Of a DNA stretch of 64,000 nucleotides, positions 34,258 to 43,522 are shown piece by piece. The stretch is from Salinimicrobium sp035607535. GTDB lineage: Bacteria; Bacteroidota; Bacteroidia; Flavobacteriales; Flavobacteriaceae. The stretch spans positions 124,001 to 188,000 of the forward strand of contig NZ_JAYDZX010000006.1 of the NCBI RefSeq assembly GCF_035607535.1. The letters are read 5' to 3'. A program made the position numbers and the translations under genes. The notes below the pieces were generated by a model that was given only the letters and a program-made list of their open reading frames with translations, was not told where the DNA came from and did no database searches. Within the stretch, counting starts at the first letter, position 1; each line of letters starts with the position of its first letter.

Positions 34258-34287
34258 ACAAAAAAGCCCCGCATTTCTGCAGGGCTT
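34258..34287 (-). terminator. gyrB terminator
   Basis: On the minus strand AGCCCTGCA, loop GAAA, TGCGGGGCT, then TTTTTT. Intrinsic terminator 21 bases after the gyrB stop. Confidence 0.93.
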
Positions 34288-34307
34288 TCTTTAACTTTTA
34301 ATAGCAA

Positions 34308-36248
34308 TTAAGCGTCAATGTTTGCGTAGACGGCATTTTTTTCAATGAAGTCCCTTCGCGGTGGTACCTCATCTCCCATTAGCATAGAAAAGATCCTGTC
34401 GGCCTCCCCTGTATTGTCTATAGTTACCTGACGCAGGGTACGGAATTCGGGATTCATAGTTGTATCCCAAAGCTGTTCTGCATTCATCTCTCCAAGACCC
34501 TTGTATCGCTGTACGCTCACCCCTCCATTATAGGAAGCTGCAATCTCGTCGCGCTCCTTGTCATTCCAGGCATATCTCTTTTTACTACCTTTCTTGATAA
34601 GGTAAAGTGGCGGAGTTGCAATATAAACGTGACCGGCCTCGATCAATTCTTTCATATATCTAAAGAAGAAAGTAAGGATTAAGGTTGCGATGTGGCTACC
34701 ATCAACGTCGGCATCACACATGATCACGATCTTGTGATATCTAAGCTTGGAAAGGTTCAGTGCTTTACTGTCCTCTTCAGTACCAATTGTTACACCCAGA
34801 GCGGTGTAGATATTCTTTATTTCTTCGTTTTCAAAAACTTTGTGGCTCATTGCCTTTTCCACGTTCAGGATCTTACCTCTTAGAGGAAGAATAGCCTGAA
34901 AATGACGGTCCCGACCCTGCTTTGCCGTTCCTCCTGCCGAGTCTCCCTCAACAAGGAAAACTTCACTCTCGTGCGGGTCCTGCGAAGCACAATCAGACAA
35001 TTTACCGGGTAAACCACCACCGCTCATCACGGTCTTACGCTGTACCATTTCACGAGCCTTTTTGGCTGCATGACGGGCCTGCGCGGCAAGGATCACCTTT
35101 TGTACGATGGTCTTTGCATCATTGGGGTTTTCTTCTAGGTAGTTTTCCAGCATTTCAGAAACCGCCTGCGAAACTGCAGCAGTCACCTCTCTGTTACCAA
35201 GCTTGGTCTTTGTCTGACCTTCGAACTGAGGTTCAGAAACTTTAACCGAAACTATAGCTGTTAATCCTTCCCGAAAATCATCTCCCGAAATCTCGAACTT
35301 CAGCTTATCAAGTAAGCCGGAAGAATCGGCATATTTCTTTAAGGTGGTTGTCAAACCTCTCCTGAAACCTGCAAGGTGAGTACCTCCTTCGTGGGTATTG
35401 ATATTGTTTACGTATGAGTGAAGATTCTCGTTGAAGGACGTGTTGTAAACCATCGCCACTTCAACAGGAATGTCATTCTTCTCCCCTTCGATAGCAATTA
35501 CCTCACTAATGATTGGCTCTCTTGTTCCATCCAAAAATTTGATAAACTCTTTAAGACCTTCTTCAGAATGAAAGACTTCAGAAACAAATTCTCCTTTTTC
35601 ATCCTTCTCCCTGCGGTCTGTAAGGGTAATAGTGATCCCTTTATTAAGAAAAGCGAGCTCACGCATTCTACTGGCAAGTGTATCATAACTGTACTCGGTA
35701 GTCTGCTGAAAAATGGTAGGGTCTGGCTTAAAGGTTACAATCGTACCATTAAGATCTGTGGTGCCAACAGATTTTACTGGGTACATTGGCTTTCCCCTTT
35801 CGTACTCCTGTTCCCAAATGGTTCCATCACGATAAACAGTAGCTTTAAGATGGTCTGAAAGCGCGTTCACACAACTCACACCAACCCCGTGAAGTCCACC
35901 GGAAACTTTATAGGAATCTTTATCGAATTTCCCTCCTGCCCCAATCTTGGTCATTACCACCTCGAGTGCAGAAACCCCTTCTTTTTTATGCAGATCTACA
36001 GGAATACCCCGACCATTATCCTCTGTAGTAATAGAATTGTCTTCGTTTATGGTTACCCTAATGGTATCGCAGTGTCCCGCCAACGCCTCATCAATGGAGT
36101 TATCGACCACCTCGTAAACAAGATGGTGCAAGCCTCTCACTCCAGTATCACCAATGTACATTGAAGGGCGCATGCGTACGTGCTCCATTCCCTCCAGTGC
36201 CTGGATACTGTCAGCCGAATAACTGCTTCTCTTAACCTCTTCGCTCAT
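34308..36248 (-). CDS. gyrB: DNA gyrase subunit B
   Basis: A 646-residue type IIA topoisomerase ATPase subunit. Start chosen at MSEEVKRSSYSADSIQ, because the upstream extension overlaps the promoter. GHKL ATPase: EVVDNSIDEALAG, EDNGRGIPVD and the GGLHGVG loop; transducer with QTKTKLGNREV; TOPRIM with FLVEGDSAGGTAKQGRD, DADVDGSHI and the C-terminal YKGLGEMNAEQLW. Lack of extra insert domains favours GyrB; ParE would need comparison with the other copy. It supercoils DNA with GyrA. Single-gene unit. Confidence 0.95.
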   Translation of the reverse strand: MSEEVKRSSYSADSIQALEGMEHVRMRPSMYIGDTGVRGLHHLVYEVVDNSIDEALAGHCDTIRVTINEDNSITTEDNGRGIPVDLHKKEGVSALEVVMTKIGAGGKFDKDSYKVSGGLHGVGVSCVNALSDHLKATVYRDGTIWEQEYERGKPMYPVKSVGTTDLNGTIVTFKPDPTIFQQTTEYSYDTLASRMRELAFLNKGITITLTDRREKDEKGEFVSEVFHSEEGLKEFIKFLDGTREPIISEVIAIEGEKNDIPVEVAMVYNTSFNENLHSYVNNINTHEGGTHLAGFRRGLTTTLKKYADSSGLLDKLKFEISGDDFREGLTAIVSVKVSEPQFEGQTKTKLGNREVTAAVSQAVSEMLENYLEENPNDAKTIVQKVILAAQARHAAKKAREMVQRKTVMSGGGLPGKLSDCASQDPHESEVFLVEGDSAGGTAKQGRDRHFQAILPLRGKILNVEKAMSHKVFENEEIKNIYTALGVTIGTEEDSKALNLSKLRYHKIVIMCDADVDGSHIATLILTFFFRYMKELIEAGHVYIATPPLYLIKKGSKKRYAWNDKERDEIAASYNGGVSVQRYKGLGEMNAEQLWDTTMNPEFRTLRQVTIDNTGEADRIFSMLMGDEVPPRRDFIEKNAVYANIDA

Positions 36249-36655
36249 ACTTGAATTCGTTAAAATTTTATCAATTTCTATAACGAACAAATATACCAAA
36301 ATCATACCTGTAAAACCACTTCAACCCCTGTTAAAGCCTTGAAGTTATCAACAATTTATGTGGAAAAATCCTCACCTGTAGCCCTTTGGAAAGATCTCAT
36401 TTAGAGAGAGCACCTAAAGCTGAAGTAACATAAAATCTACTGATTCTCCAATCTTTAGGAAGACCCTGAAAAAAACCCTGAAAAACCTTTTTCCACAAAT
36501 TCTTTCCTGCTGAATTTCTTCCTGATGAAGCTCCATTCCCCAAGATATTTTTCGAGCTAAAGTTTTTCATCTTTTTAACGGCAATTAAAGAAAACCTTAA
36601 CTTAAGTTTCCCTCACATGATTTATATTTAAACCAGTAATTAAAAAACAGAAGAA
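36249..36655. other. intergenic region between gyrB and the DUF2911 gene
   Basis: A 407-base divergent spacer holding the gyrB -7 box and three one-mismatch DnaA-box-like 9-mers (36345-36353 TTATCAACA; 36359-36367, reverse TTTTCCACA; 36489-36497 TTTTCCACA). Two CCCTGAAAAA direct repeats lie near 36464-36486. No coding frame is credible. Confidence 0.4.
36288..36295 (-). promoter_or_regulatory. -7 box of gyrB
   Basis: TATATTTG on the minus strand, 39 bases before the chosen ATG; the -33 TTG is not at a standard distance. Confidence 0.55.
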
Positions 36656-37234
36656 ATGAAGAAATTATTTATAATGCTGGCGGTTTTTGCAGGGTCATTA
36701 TCAACACCTCAGCTTTATGCCCAGGAAACCCCGGAAACAACAAAGGACAATGACGGTCCTAACTTTTCAAAACTAGATGTAAGCCCTATGGATGTTGCCT
36801 TGTTTAGAGGCGAAAACAATGAACCGGTAGCAAGGGTGCTTTACAGCCGACCTCAAACCCGCGACAGAGAGATCTTTGGGAAATTGATCCCTTACGGGGA
36901 AGTTTGGAGAACAGGAGCTAATGAGGCTACTGAAATTACACTTTACCAGGACATGATGGTGGGTGACAAAACAATAAAGAAAGGGACTTACACCTTATTT
37001 ACTATTCCAAAGGAAAAGGAATGGACAATAATCCTCAATAACAGCACAAACATCTGGGGTGCATACGACTACCACGTTGAAAAGGATGTGGCCAGAATTA
37101 CTGTACCGGTGAGAAAATCCCCTGTACCTATTGATGCACTCTCAATGAGCTTTGCAAAAAGTAATGACGGTGCAAATCTTTTTATTGGATGGGACGATCG
37201 TTACGTAAAAGTTCCATTTAAAGAAACTATGTAA
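36656..37234 (+). CDS. DUF2911 family exported protein
   Basis: A 192-residue protein with a signal peptide (MKKLFIMLAVFAGSLSTPQLYAQ). The mature part holds the DUF2911 pattern: VLYSRPQTRDREIFGKLIPYGEVWRTGANEATEI (split: YSRPQTRDREIFG and YGEVWRTGANE) then KKGTYTLFTIPKEKEWTIILN. A beta-rich periplasmic domain of unknown function, very common in Bacteroidota and often found in several copies. Monocistronic, ending at a shared terminator with queE. Confidence 0.9.
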   Translation: MKKLFIMLAVFAGSLSTPQLYAQETPETTKDNDGPNFSKLDVSPMDVALFRGENNEPVARVLYSRPQTRDREIFGKLIPYGEVWRTGANEATEITLYQDMMVGDKTIKKGTYTLFTIPKEKEWTIILNNSTNIWGAYDYHVEKDVARITVPVRKSPVPIDALSMSFAKSNDGANLFIGWDDRYVKVPFKETM

Positions 37235-37256
37235 CTCCATAGGAAAAAGAAATTGA

Positions 37257-37285
37257 AAACGTCCTTTTTAAAAGGGCGTTTTTTT
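37257..37285. terminator. terminator between DUF2911 gene and queE
   Basis: AACGTCCTTTT and AAAAGGGCGTT pair with one G-T wobble, followed by T7 in the plus direction. It overlaps the queE stop codon, so it serves mainly the plus-strand gene. Confidence 0.8.
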
Positions 37286-37916
37286 ATGGAATATTGAGAT
37301 ACTTGTGAGTTTGCAGGGAGACCTTCCACTTTGGGTTTTGCATTACATAGTCCACAATTAAAGGCATCATTTTCTCCCTGTTGCTCCACTCCGGCTGTAA
37401 GTACAGAATGCAGTTGTCATTCACTTTGGCAGCTTGTTCCTCGGCAAATATGAAGTCATGCTTGTTAAAGACGATCACCTTCAATTCATGCGCTACTTCA
37501 TACACCTCCCTAGTGGGAAGTTTATTTTTCTTGGGAGAAAGACATATCCAGTCCCAGGTACCGGTCAAGGGATAAGCTCCTGAAGTTTCAATATGTATTT
37601 TTGCTCCTCTCTCCTTTAGCTTGCCCGTAAGAGGTTCCATATTCCAGGTAAGCGGCTCGCCACCTGTCACCACAACCGTTTTACTGCTCTTTACGGCACT
37701 TTCAACAATGTTATCTACTGCAGTTGCGGGATGTAAAGCAGGATTCCAACTTTCCTTCACATCGCACCAGTGACAGCCAACATCACAGCCACCTACGCGA
37801 ATAAAATAAGCCGCAGTCCCCTTGTGAAAACCTTCACCCTGTATGGTATAAAATTCTTCCATTAGCGGCAGCATCTTTCCCTGCTCCACCAACTCGTTCA
37901 TTTCCTTCTCATTCAT
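37284..37916 (-). CDS. queE: 7-carboxy-7-deazaguanine synthase
   Basis: A 210-residue radical SAM enzyme that forms the deazaguanine core of queuosine. The iron-sulfur motif is C-x3-C-x2-C in GGCDVGCHWCDVKESW, followed by TGGEPLTW and the IETSGAYPL strand. I start at the ATG of MNEKEMNEL; the upstream TTG three codons earlier is less likely. No queC or queD is adjacent. Some QueE homologues act in DNA deazapurine modification, but no such cluster is here, so queuosine is the expected role. Confidence 0.93.
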   Translation of the reverse strand: MNEKEMNELVEQGKMLPLMEEFYTIQGEGFHKGTAAYFIRVGGCDVGCHWCDVKESWNPALHPATAVDNIVESAVKSSKTVVVTGGEPLTWNMEPLTGKLKERGAKIHIETSGAYPLTGTWDWICLSPKKNKLPTREVYEVAHELKVIVFNKHDFIFAEEQAAKVNDNCILYLQPEWSNREKMMPLIVDYVMQNPKWKVSLQTHKYLNIP

Positions 37917-37967
37917 AGGCGGCAAAGGTACATAAAAACCTGCAGCCTTCCCCTTAAAGCTAAGCTC

Positions 37968-37986
37968 TCAAAAATGATATTTCTGG
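37968..37986. repeat. degenerate half of the dispersed palindrome
   Basis: TCAAAAATGATATTTCTGG keeps the left arm only. It is located between queE and the dacB-like gene. Confidence 0.35.
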
Positions 37987-38056
37987 CACCTGCCCAAGAA
38001 AAATTTTTTCGGACTCCAGTCAAAGTTTTCTTACTTTAACCCTTTATTTAATCCTC

Positions 38057-39376
38057 GTGTTTTTGCACCACATCCTAAAAAAATTTCCGCTTCTACTTTC
38101 ACTACTGCTCCTGCTTTCCTGTGCTCCAGGAAAAGACCTGGAAAGAGAGCTCGAGAAAAACTTTGTGAAAGCCGAAGATTCGGTCCCATGGTTCCGGGGG
38201 ATCATGATCTACGAACCGGCCACGAAAAAGGTCCTTTTTGAGCATAATTCAAATAAATATTTCACCCCTGCCTCAACTACAAAACTTCTGAGTTTTTACA
38301 CCGGACTAAAATTGCTGAAGGATTCCGTACCCGGATTGAAATACGGAGTTACTAACGACACTCTTTACATAAGCGGCACGGGAGACCCCACATTTTTGCA
38401 CAGGGACTTCGATTCTTCAAAAATTCTGAATTTCCTCAAGTCTGCTCCTGAGACTATTGCTTACATAAATCCTGAAGCACCTGAAAAGGCATTGGGCCCC
38501 GGTTGGGCCTGGGATGACTATGCATACGGGTTTTCGGCGGAACGCTCCTCTTTTCCTATCTACGGCAATGTTGTTTCCTTTGATCGCACACCCGGATCTT
38601 TAACTGTAGTACCTTCATATTTTAAAAATGAACTACAACAAGACACCACCGAAACTTTAAAGAAAATCCGAAGAGATGAAAAAACAAACAGCTTCGAAAT
38701 TCCCGTTATTGAAACCTCAGCATTTCAGCAAAAGATTCCCTTTATTACTTCCCCGGAATTAACTGTCAAGCTCCTTTCCGATACTCTTGACAGGCCGGTG
38801 ATCATGGCGAAGAACCATCCGGGGGATTTAAAATTAAAGCACAAGATCTTTAGTCAGCCCGCCGATAGCATCTACAAAAAAATGCTACAGGACAGCGACA
38901 ATCTTTTTGCTGAGCAATTACTTCTAATGGCGGCAGGAGAAATTTCAGATACACTTCAAGCAAAGATTGTCATTGATCACATGAAGCAGGAATTCCTTCA
39001 GGAGATGCCTTATGATTTGCAGTGGGTTGACGGCTCGGGCCTCTCAAGATATAATCTCACTACTCCCGCAAATATGGTATGGCTACTGGAAAGAATTTAT
39101 GAGGAAGTGGAACAGGAGCGGCTGTTTCAACTCTTACCTGCAGGAGGAGTGTCGGGAACTTTAAAAAATGATTATAAGGCTCCTGCAGATAAGCCCCCAT
39201 TCGTTTTTGCAAAGACGGGAACAATGAAGAATAACCACAGCCTGAGCGGGTACTTAGTGACTGCATCGGGTAAAGTTCTTATCTTCAGTTTTATGAACAG
39301 CAATTATGTTGCTCCAACTGCTGAAGTTAAGGCAAGAATGAACCAGGTATTGCGAACTATATATTTGAATTATTAG
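38057..39376 (+). CDS. dacB: D-alanyl-D-alanine carboxypeptidase/endopeptidase (PBP4 family)
   Basis: A 439-residue serine peptidase of family S13 that trims peptidoglycan cross-links. Motifs: S73-T-T-K76 in FTPASTTKLLSF, SDN in MLQDSDNLFAEQLL and KTGT in FVFAKTGTMKNNHS. Start GTG; the N-terminus is a signal with LLLLSC (Cys22), so probably a lipoprotein. It is followed after one base by an LD-carboxypeptidase-type gene, suggesting joint wall turnover. Confidence 0.92.
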   Translation: MFLHHILKKFPLLLSLLLLLSCAPGKDLERELEKNFVKAEDSVPWFRGIMIYEPATKKVLFEHNSNKYFTPASTTKLLSFYTGLKLLKDSVPGLKYGVTNDTLYISGTGDPTFLHRDFDSSKILNFLKSAPETIAYINPEAPEKALGPGWAWDDYAYGFSAERSSFPIYGNVVSFDRTPGSLTVVPSYFKNELQQDTTETLKKIRRDEKTNSFEIPVIETSAFQQKIPFITSPELTVKLLSDTLDRPVIMAKNHPGDLKLKHKIFSQPADSIYKKMLQDSDNLFAEQLLLMAAGEISDTLQAKIVIDHMKQEFLQEMPYDLQWVDGSGLSRYNLTTPANMVWLLERIYEEVEQERLFQLLPAGGVSGTLKNDYKAPADKPPFVFAKTGTMKNNHSLSGYLVTASGKVLIFSFMNSNYVAPTAEVKARMNQVLRTIYLNY

Positions 39377-39377
39377 T

Positions 39378-40439
39378 ATGGAAAGAAGGAAGTTTCTACA
39401 GAATATCGGCCTCGGCAGCATGGCTGTACCTTTTTTTAGTTGCATCACTCCGGGGGTAATAAACGATCCGGTTGATGAAAGTCGGCCCCTTCTTCCGCCG
39501 CGGCTTAAAGCAGGAGACACTATTGGGATCGTTAGTCCTTCCGGAGCTATTTATGAGTCTCAATCTTATGAGATCGCAGTCGAATCTATGCAGGCTTTGG
39601 GGCTGAACGTAAAACTAGGAGAACATGTAAGAGCCCGACACGGGCATTTGGCCGGTACTGATGAACAACGGGCAGAGGAACTCAACGACATGTTCCGGGA
39701 TCCTGATGTTGATGCTATTATTTGCCTTAGAGGAGGATCCGGAGCAGCAAGGATCCTGAACTTACTTGATTATGATGCCATAAAGAATAATCCAAAAGTA
39801 TTTATTGGTTACAGTGATATTACTGCTCTGCACCTTGCGATACATCAAAGGACCGGGCTAGTGACTTTTCACGGCCCCCTGGCTACTTCCACCTGGAATT
39901 CTTTTGCCGTAGAGCATTTGCAAAAACTCCTTTTTGAAGCAGAAGCCGTGCAATATTCTAATCCTGCAGACAAAGGAGGGCTGCTTACACAAACCAAAAA
40001 CAGAATTAGAACCATCACCCCCGGAACCACAACAGGTGAACTTTTGGGCGGAAATCTCTCTGTCCTCACCGGACTCATGGGAACTCCTTTCTTCCCCACC
40101 GACTGGTCCGGAAAAATTCTTTACCTCGAAGACGTAGGGGAACAGATCTATGCTGTAGATCGTATGCTTTCGCAATTAAAATTGGGAGGTGTTCTTGAGC
40201 AAATCAATGGAGTTATCTTCGGAAAATGCAGTGATTGTGAACCCGGCGGTGCCGGAGGTTACGGTTCTCTAACGCTTGAAGAAGTACTTGATCATTATTT
40301 CAAACCTCTAAAGATCCCTGCTTTTGAAGGAGCCATGATAGGCCATATTAGCGATAATGCAACTATTCCCAATGGAATACGTGCAGAAATGAACTCCGAA
40401 AAGGGAACCTTTACACTGCTTCATCCTGCTGTGAAGTAA
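39378..40439 (+). CDS. LD-carboxypeptidase (S66 family)
   Basis: A 353-residue S66 peptidase. The nucleophile Ser is in VFIGYSDITALHLAIHQRTGLVTFHGP and the Glu/His partners in YLEDVGEQIYAVDRML and MIGHISDNATIPNG. LdcA-type enzymes remove the terminal D-Ala of tetrapeptides during wall recycling; MccF-type relatives cleave microcin C. The start MERRKFLQNIGLGSMAVPFFSC carries an RRKFLQ block like a Tat signal and a lipobox-like FFSC, so it may be exported, unlike cytosolic LdcA of E. coli. One base after dacB. Confidence 0.9.
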   Translation: MERRKFLQNIGLGSMAVPFFSCITPGVINDPVDESRPLLPPRLKAGDTIGIVSPSGAIYESQSYEIAVESMQALGLNVKLGEHVRARHGHLAGTDEQRAEELNDMFRDPDVDAIICLRGGSGAARILNLLDYDAIKNNPKVFIGYSDITALHLAIHQRTGLVTFHGPLATSTWNSFAVEHLQKLLFEAEAVQYSNPADKGGLLTQTKNRIRTITPGTTTGELLGGNLSVLTGLMGTPFFPTDWSGKILYLEDVGEQIYAVDRMLSQLKLGGVLEQINGVIFGKCSDCEPGGAGGYGSLTLEEVLDHYFKPLKIPAFEGAMIGHISDNATIPNGIRAEMNSEKGTFTLLHPAVK

Positions 40440-40499
40440 TTACCGCTAATTGTAAGCCGCCTAATCCCTCACAATTCTTATTTTTATAAAAATTTTAAA

Positions 40500-42029
40500 G
40501 TGATCGACAAGCAGCAATTTACTTCACATATTTCGTCTGGTTATGAACCTAAAGGTGATTCTATTTACCTTGGGGCCGCTATGTTCGAGGGAGAAGTTTT
40601 TCCAGATGCTGCCGTAAGAATTCCCCTAAAGACCCTCAACAGGCACGGACTTATCGCAGGAGCTACGGGAACAGGTAAATCCAAAACTCTGCAGATCCTT
40701 GCCGAGAACCTCTCAAAAAAGGGAGTTCCGGTGTTGCTCATGGATGTAAAAGGAGATCTTAGTGGAGTAGCAAAACCTTCAGCCGGGGAGGATTTTATTT
40801 ATAAACGCCACGAGAAGCTTCAGTATAAATTTGAAGCATCGGCTTCACCGGTTGAGATCCTGACCCTTTCCGAAGAAGAAGGAGTAAGATTAAGAGCTAC
40901 CGTTAGTGAATTTGGACCGGTACTTTTGGGCCGCATCCTGGAACTTTCACCTGCCCAAAGTGGCATAATTTCCATCATCTTTAAATATTGTGATGACAAT
41001 CATCTTCCGCTTCTGGACTTAAAGGACCTCAAGAAGATCCTTCAGTATGCAACAGAGGAAGGAAAAGAAGAATTTGAAAGATCCTACGGCAGGATCTCTT
41101 CTGCATCTACAGGAGCTATTCTTCGAAAAATAGTCACTCTGGAGCAACAAGGCGCCGACCTCTTCTTTGGAGAAAGGTCATTCGAGGTCGAAGATCTGGT
41201 AAGAACGAACAGTGATGGCCATGGTTATATCAACATCCTGCGCCTTACAGACATCCAGGACCGCCCGAAACTCTTCAGCACTTTTATGCTTAGTCTTCTT
41301 GCAGAGATCTATAATACCTTTCCTGAGCAGGGGGACAGTGATAAACCAAAGCTGGTGCTTTTTATTGATGAAGCGCATCTCATCTTTGAAGAAGCTTCCG
41401 GAGCTTTACTTAACCAGATCGAGAGCATTGTGAAACTGATAAGGTCGAAAGGAGTCGGCATTTATTTTGTCACACAAAATCCTGCCGACGTTCCAGCTGA
41501 TGTACTTGGGCAGCTCGGTCTAAAGATCCAGCATGCTTTAAGGGCATTTACAGCCAAGGATCGAAAAGCCATCAAACTGGCAGCAGAAAATTATCCGATC
41601 TCCGAATTTTACGATACCAAAACCGAACTTACCACGTTAGGAATTGGGGAAGCCCTTGTGACGGCACTGGATGAGAAAGGAAGGCCAACCCCGCTCGCGG
41701 CAACTATGTTAAGGGCACCTATGAGCCGAATGAATATTCTAACCGCAGAGGAACTTAGGGAGCTAACAGCCACTTCCTCGCTGGCGAAGAAGTATAATGA
41801 CAATATAGACCGCGAAAGTGCTTACGAGATCCTCACCCGCAAAATTGAAAGAGCCGATGAGGAGAAGGCCAAAAAGCAGGCCGAGAAGGAAAGAAAGAAA
41901 ATTGAAAGAACGGGTTCAGGAAGAAAGACAACTTCCAGTTCAGACTCTCAAAAAGCTGTAATTAAAGTTCTCACCAGTGCTACCTTCATTAGAGGTGTAA
42001 TGGGAGTTCTCAATAAACTTTTAAAATAA
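40500..42029 (+). CDS. HerA/YjgR-like DUF853 ATPase
   Basis: A 509-residue AAA-type ATPase, start GTG. Walker A GATGTGKS (54-61), Walker B LVLFIDEAHLIFE, and the arginine-rich IESIVKLIRSKGVGIYFVTQNPADVPADVLGQLG segment (key: IRSKGVGIYFVTQNP) typical of DUF853/YjgR. The C-terminal 60 residues are a Lys/Glu/Ser-rich tail plus a short hydrophobic stretch. HerA relatives are DNA translocases; the role of YjgR-type proteins is not established. No nuclease gene such as nurA is adjacent, so not a typical HerA-NurA pair. Confidence 0.9.
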   Translation: MIDKQQFTSHISSGYEPKGDSIYLGAAMFEGEVFPDAAVRIPLKTLNRHGLIAGATGTGKSKTLQILAENLSKKGVPVLLMDVKGDLSGVAKPSAGEDFIYKRHEKLQYKFEASASPVEILTLSEEEGVRLRATVSEFGPVLLGRILELSPAQSGIISIIFKYCDDNHLPLLDLKDLKKILQYATEEGKEEFERSYGRISSASTGAILRKIVTLEQQGADLFFGERSFEVEDLVRTNSDGHGYINILRLTDIQDRPKLFSTFMLSLLAEIYNTFPEQGDSDKPKLVLFIDEAHLIFEEASGALLNQIESIVKLIRSKGVGIYFVTQNPADVPADVLGQLGLKIQHALRAFTAKDRKAIKLAAENYPISEFYDTKTELTTLGIGEALVTALDEKGRPTPLAATMLRAPMSRMNILTAEELRELTATSSLAKKYNDNIDRESAYEILTRKIERADEEKAKKQAEKERKKIERTGSGRKTTSSSDSQKAVIKVLTSATFIRGVMGVLNKLLK

Positions 42030-42046
42030 TTAATTTAAAAATCCCC

Positions 42047-42604
42047 ATGCGCAAAAGTCTCTTATTCTCCTTACTTATTACCACCGGACTTTTTGTTTCC
42101 TGTGATAAAGAACAGGATCCTTTTTTAATCGGCGCCAACAGCATAGGCCGCCTAACCAAGGATATTAGAATATATCAGCTCGATTCAATTTTTGCTGAAG
42201 ATTCTATTGTAAAACAAGTAAGCAACAGTGAATTGTACCGCAAAAGCAATGAGATCGAAGTTTATGATACAGAAGGAAAGAAGCTGCTGCTTATTGAACC
42301 TGTGCAGGCCTTCGACTCTACCAGCACCATAGGTTTTGTGCAGGTACTTGATCCCAGGTACCAAACAGCTAAAGGTCTGGGAAAAGAAAGTACTTTTAAG
42401 GATATTGTCGAGAATTACAATATTTCCCGAATAGAAAACACGCTTAGTGCAGCAGTGATATTCATCGACGAGTTGAATGTATATGTCACAATCGATAAAA
42501 AACAACTGCCTGTGGAATTGCGATATGATACCCAGAGCCGCATACAGGCATCGCAGATCCCTGATGATGCAAAGATCAAGTACTTCATGATCGACTGGGA
42601 TTAA
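42047..42604 (+). CDS. conserved lipoprotein of unknown function
   Basis: A 185-residue lipoprotein: MRKSLLFSLLITTGLFVSCDKEQDP, with Cys20 followed by acidic DKEQD. The mature part is alpha/beta, with repeated Asp/Ile/Glu-rich strands and the ending KIKYFMIDWD. I know it as a type of protein conserved in Flavobacteriia without function. It is 17 bases after the DUF853 gene and 19 before rluF, so part of a plus-strand operon. Confidence 0.8.
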   Translation: MRKSLLFSLLITTGLFVSCDKEQDPFLIGANSIGRLTKDIRIYQLDSIFAEDSIVKQVSNSELYRKSNEIEVYDTEGKKLLLIEPVQAFDSTSTIGFVQVLDPRYQTAKGLGKESTFKDIVENYNISRIENTLSAAVIFIDELNVYVTIDKKQLPVELRYDTQSRIQASQIPDDAKIKYFMIDWD

Positions 42605-42623
42605 TTTTCTTTAAAATTCTTAA

Positions 42624-43469
42624 ATGACTTCCAATAATCTCACCCGTTTAAATAAATACCTGAGCGAAGTTGGCTACTGTTCCAGGCGAAAAGCCGATAC
42701 CCTCATTGAACAGGGACGGGTGACCATTAACGGAGAGGTTCCCGAAATGGGGACTAAAGTAGGCCCGGGTGATGAAGTTCGGGTAAACGGCGAACTAATC
42801 GTTCCCCCCAAAAAAGAAAATGTTTACCTGGCTTTCAACAAGCCGATTGGAATCGTTTGCACCACAAATCCCGCCGAAAAGAAGAATATTGTTGACTACA
42901 TAAACTTTCCTACCCGCATTTTCCCCATAGGGAGACTGGATAAACCAAGTGAGGGTTTAATCCTCCTCACAGATGACGGAGATATTGTCAATAAGATCCT
43001 TAGAGCCCGTAACAACCACGAGAAGGAATACATAGTTACCGTAGACCGGTTAATAACAGATGATTTTATCCAAAGAATGTCGTCTGGAATTCCCATTTTA
43101 GATACTATAACCCGGGAGTGCGAAGTGGAGCAGTTGAGCAAATTTGTCTTCAGGATTGTGCTTACCCAGGGCCTCAACAGGCAGATACGCCGCATGTGTG
43201 AATATCTGGGTTACGAAGTGGTAAAACTGAAACGAATAAGGATAATGAATATTGAGCTGGATGTTCCGGTGGGAAAATATCGCCATCTCACTTCAGAAGA
43301 ATTGGAAGAACTTGAGCGTCTCACAGGAGCATCAACAAAGACTGAAGAGGCGTCGACAGGCTTGAAACCGGGAGAAAAGAAGCCGGGAAAGGATGTAAAA
43401 ACCTCTTCCTCAGGAAAAAAGAATACCGAAAAGAAATTCCCCCGAAACAGAAGGAAAAGGGAATCTTAA
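42624..43469 (+). CDS. rluF: 23S rRNA pseudouridine synthase RluF
   Basis: A 281-residue enzyme: an N-terminal S4 domain (TRLNKYLSEVGYCSRRKADTLIEQG region, 7-31) and an RsuA/RluB/E/F catalytic domain with D106 in FPIGRLDKPSEGLILLTDDGD. The blocks NNHEKEYIVTVDR and GLNRQIRRMCEYLGYEV favour RluF (23S U2604; also tRNA-Tyr U35 in E. coli). The last 50 residues are a Lys/Ser/Glu-rich disordered tail, not part of the fold. Followed 53 bases later by the DUF7218-type gene. Confidence 0.93.
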   Translation: MTSNNLTRLNKYLSEVGYCSRRKADTLIEQGRVTINGEVPEMGTKVGPGDEVRVNGELIVPPKKENVYLAFNKPIGIVCTTNPAEKKNIVDYINFPTRIFPIGRLDKPSEGLILLTDDGDIVNKILRARNNHEKEYIVTVDRLITDDFIQRMSSGIPILDTITRECEVEQLSKFVFRIVLTQGLNRQIRRMCEYLGYEVVKLKRIRIMNIELDVPVGKYRHLTSEELEELERLTGASTKTEEASTGLKPGEKKPGKDVKTSSSGKKNTEKKFPRNRRKRES

Positions 43470-43522
43470 CAGAGAATTAAGCAAATAATCTGGCTTATCT
43501 GCTTAATTTTAAGAAAAAAGTT

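Noticed and set aside
34191..34307. 39-residue N-terminal extension of the DUF6588-like gene
   Set aside because: It would be read through the gyrB terminator and would bury a clear signal peptide.
37284..37916. queE as part of a DNA deazapurine modification system
   Set aside because: No dpd genes, queC/queD or restriction-like genes are next to it.
40500..42029. HerA-like ATPase as an anti-phage defence gene
   Set aside because: It matches the DUF853/YjgR type, lacks a nuclease or Sir2 partner and lies in a housekeeping operon.
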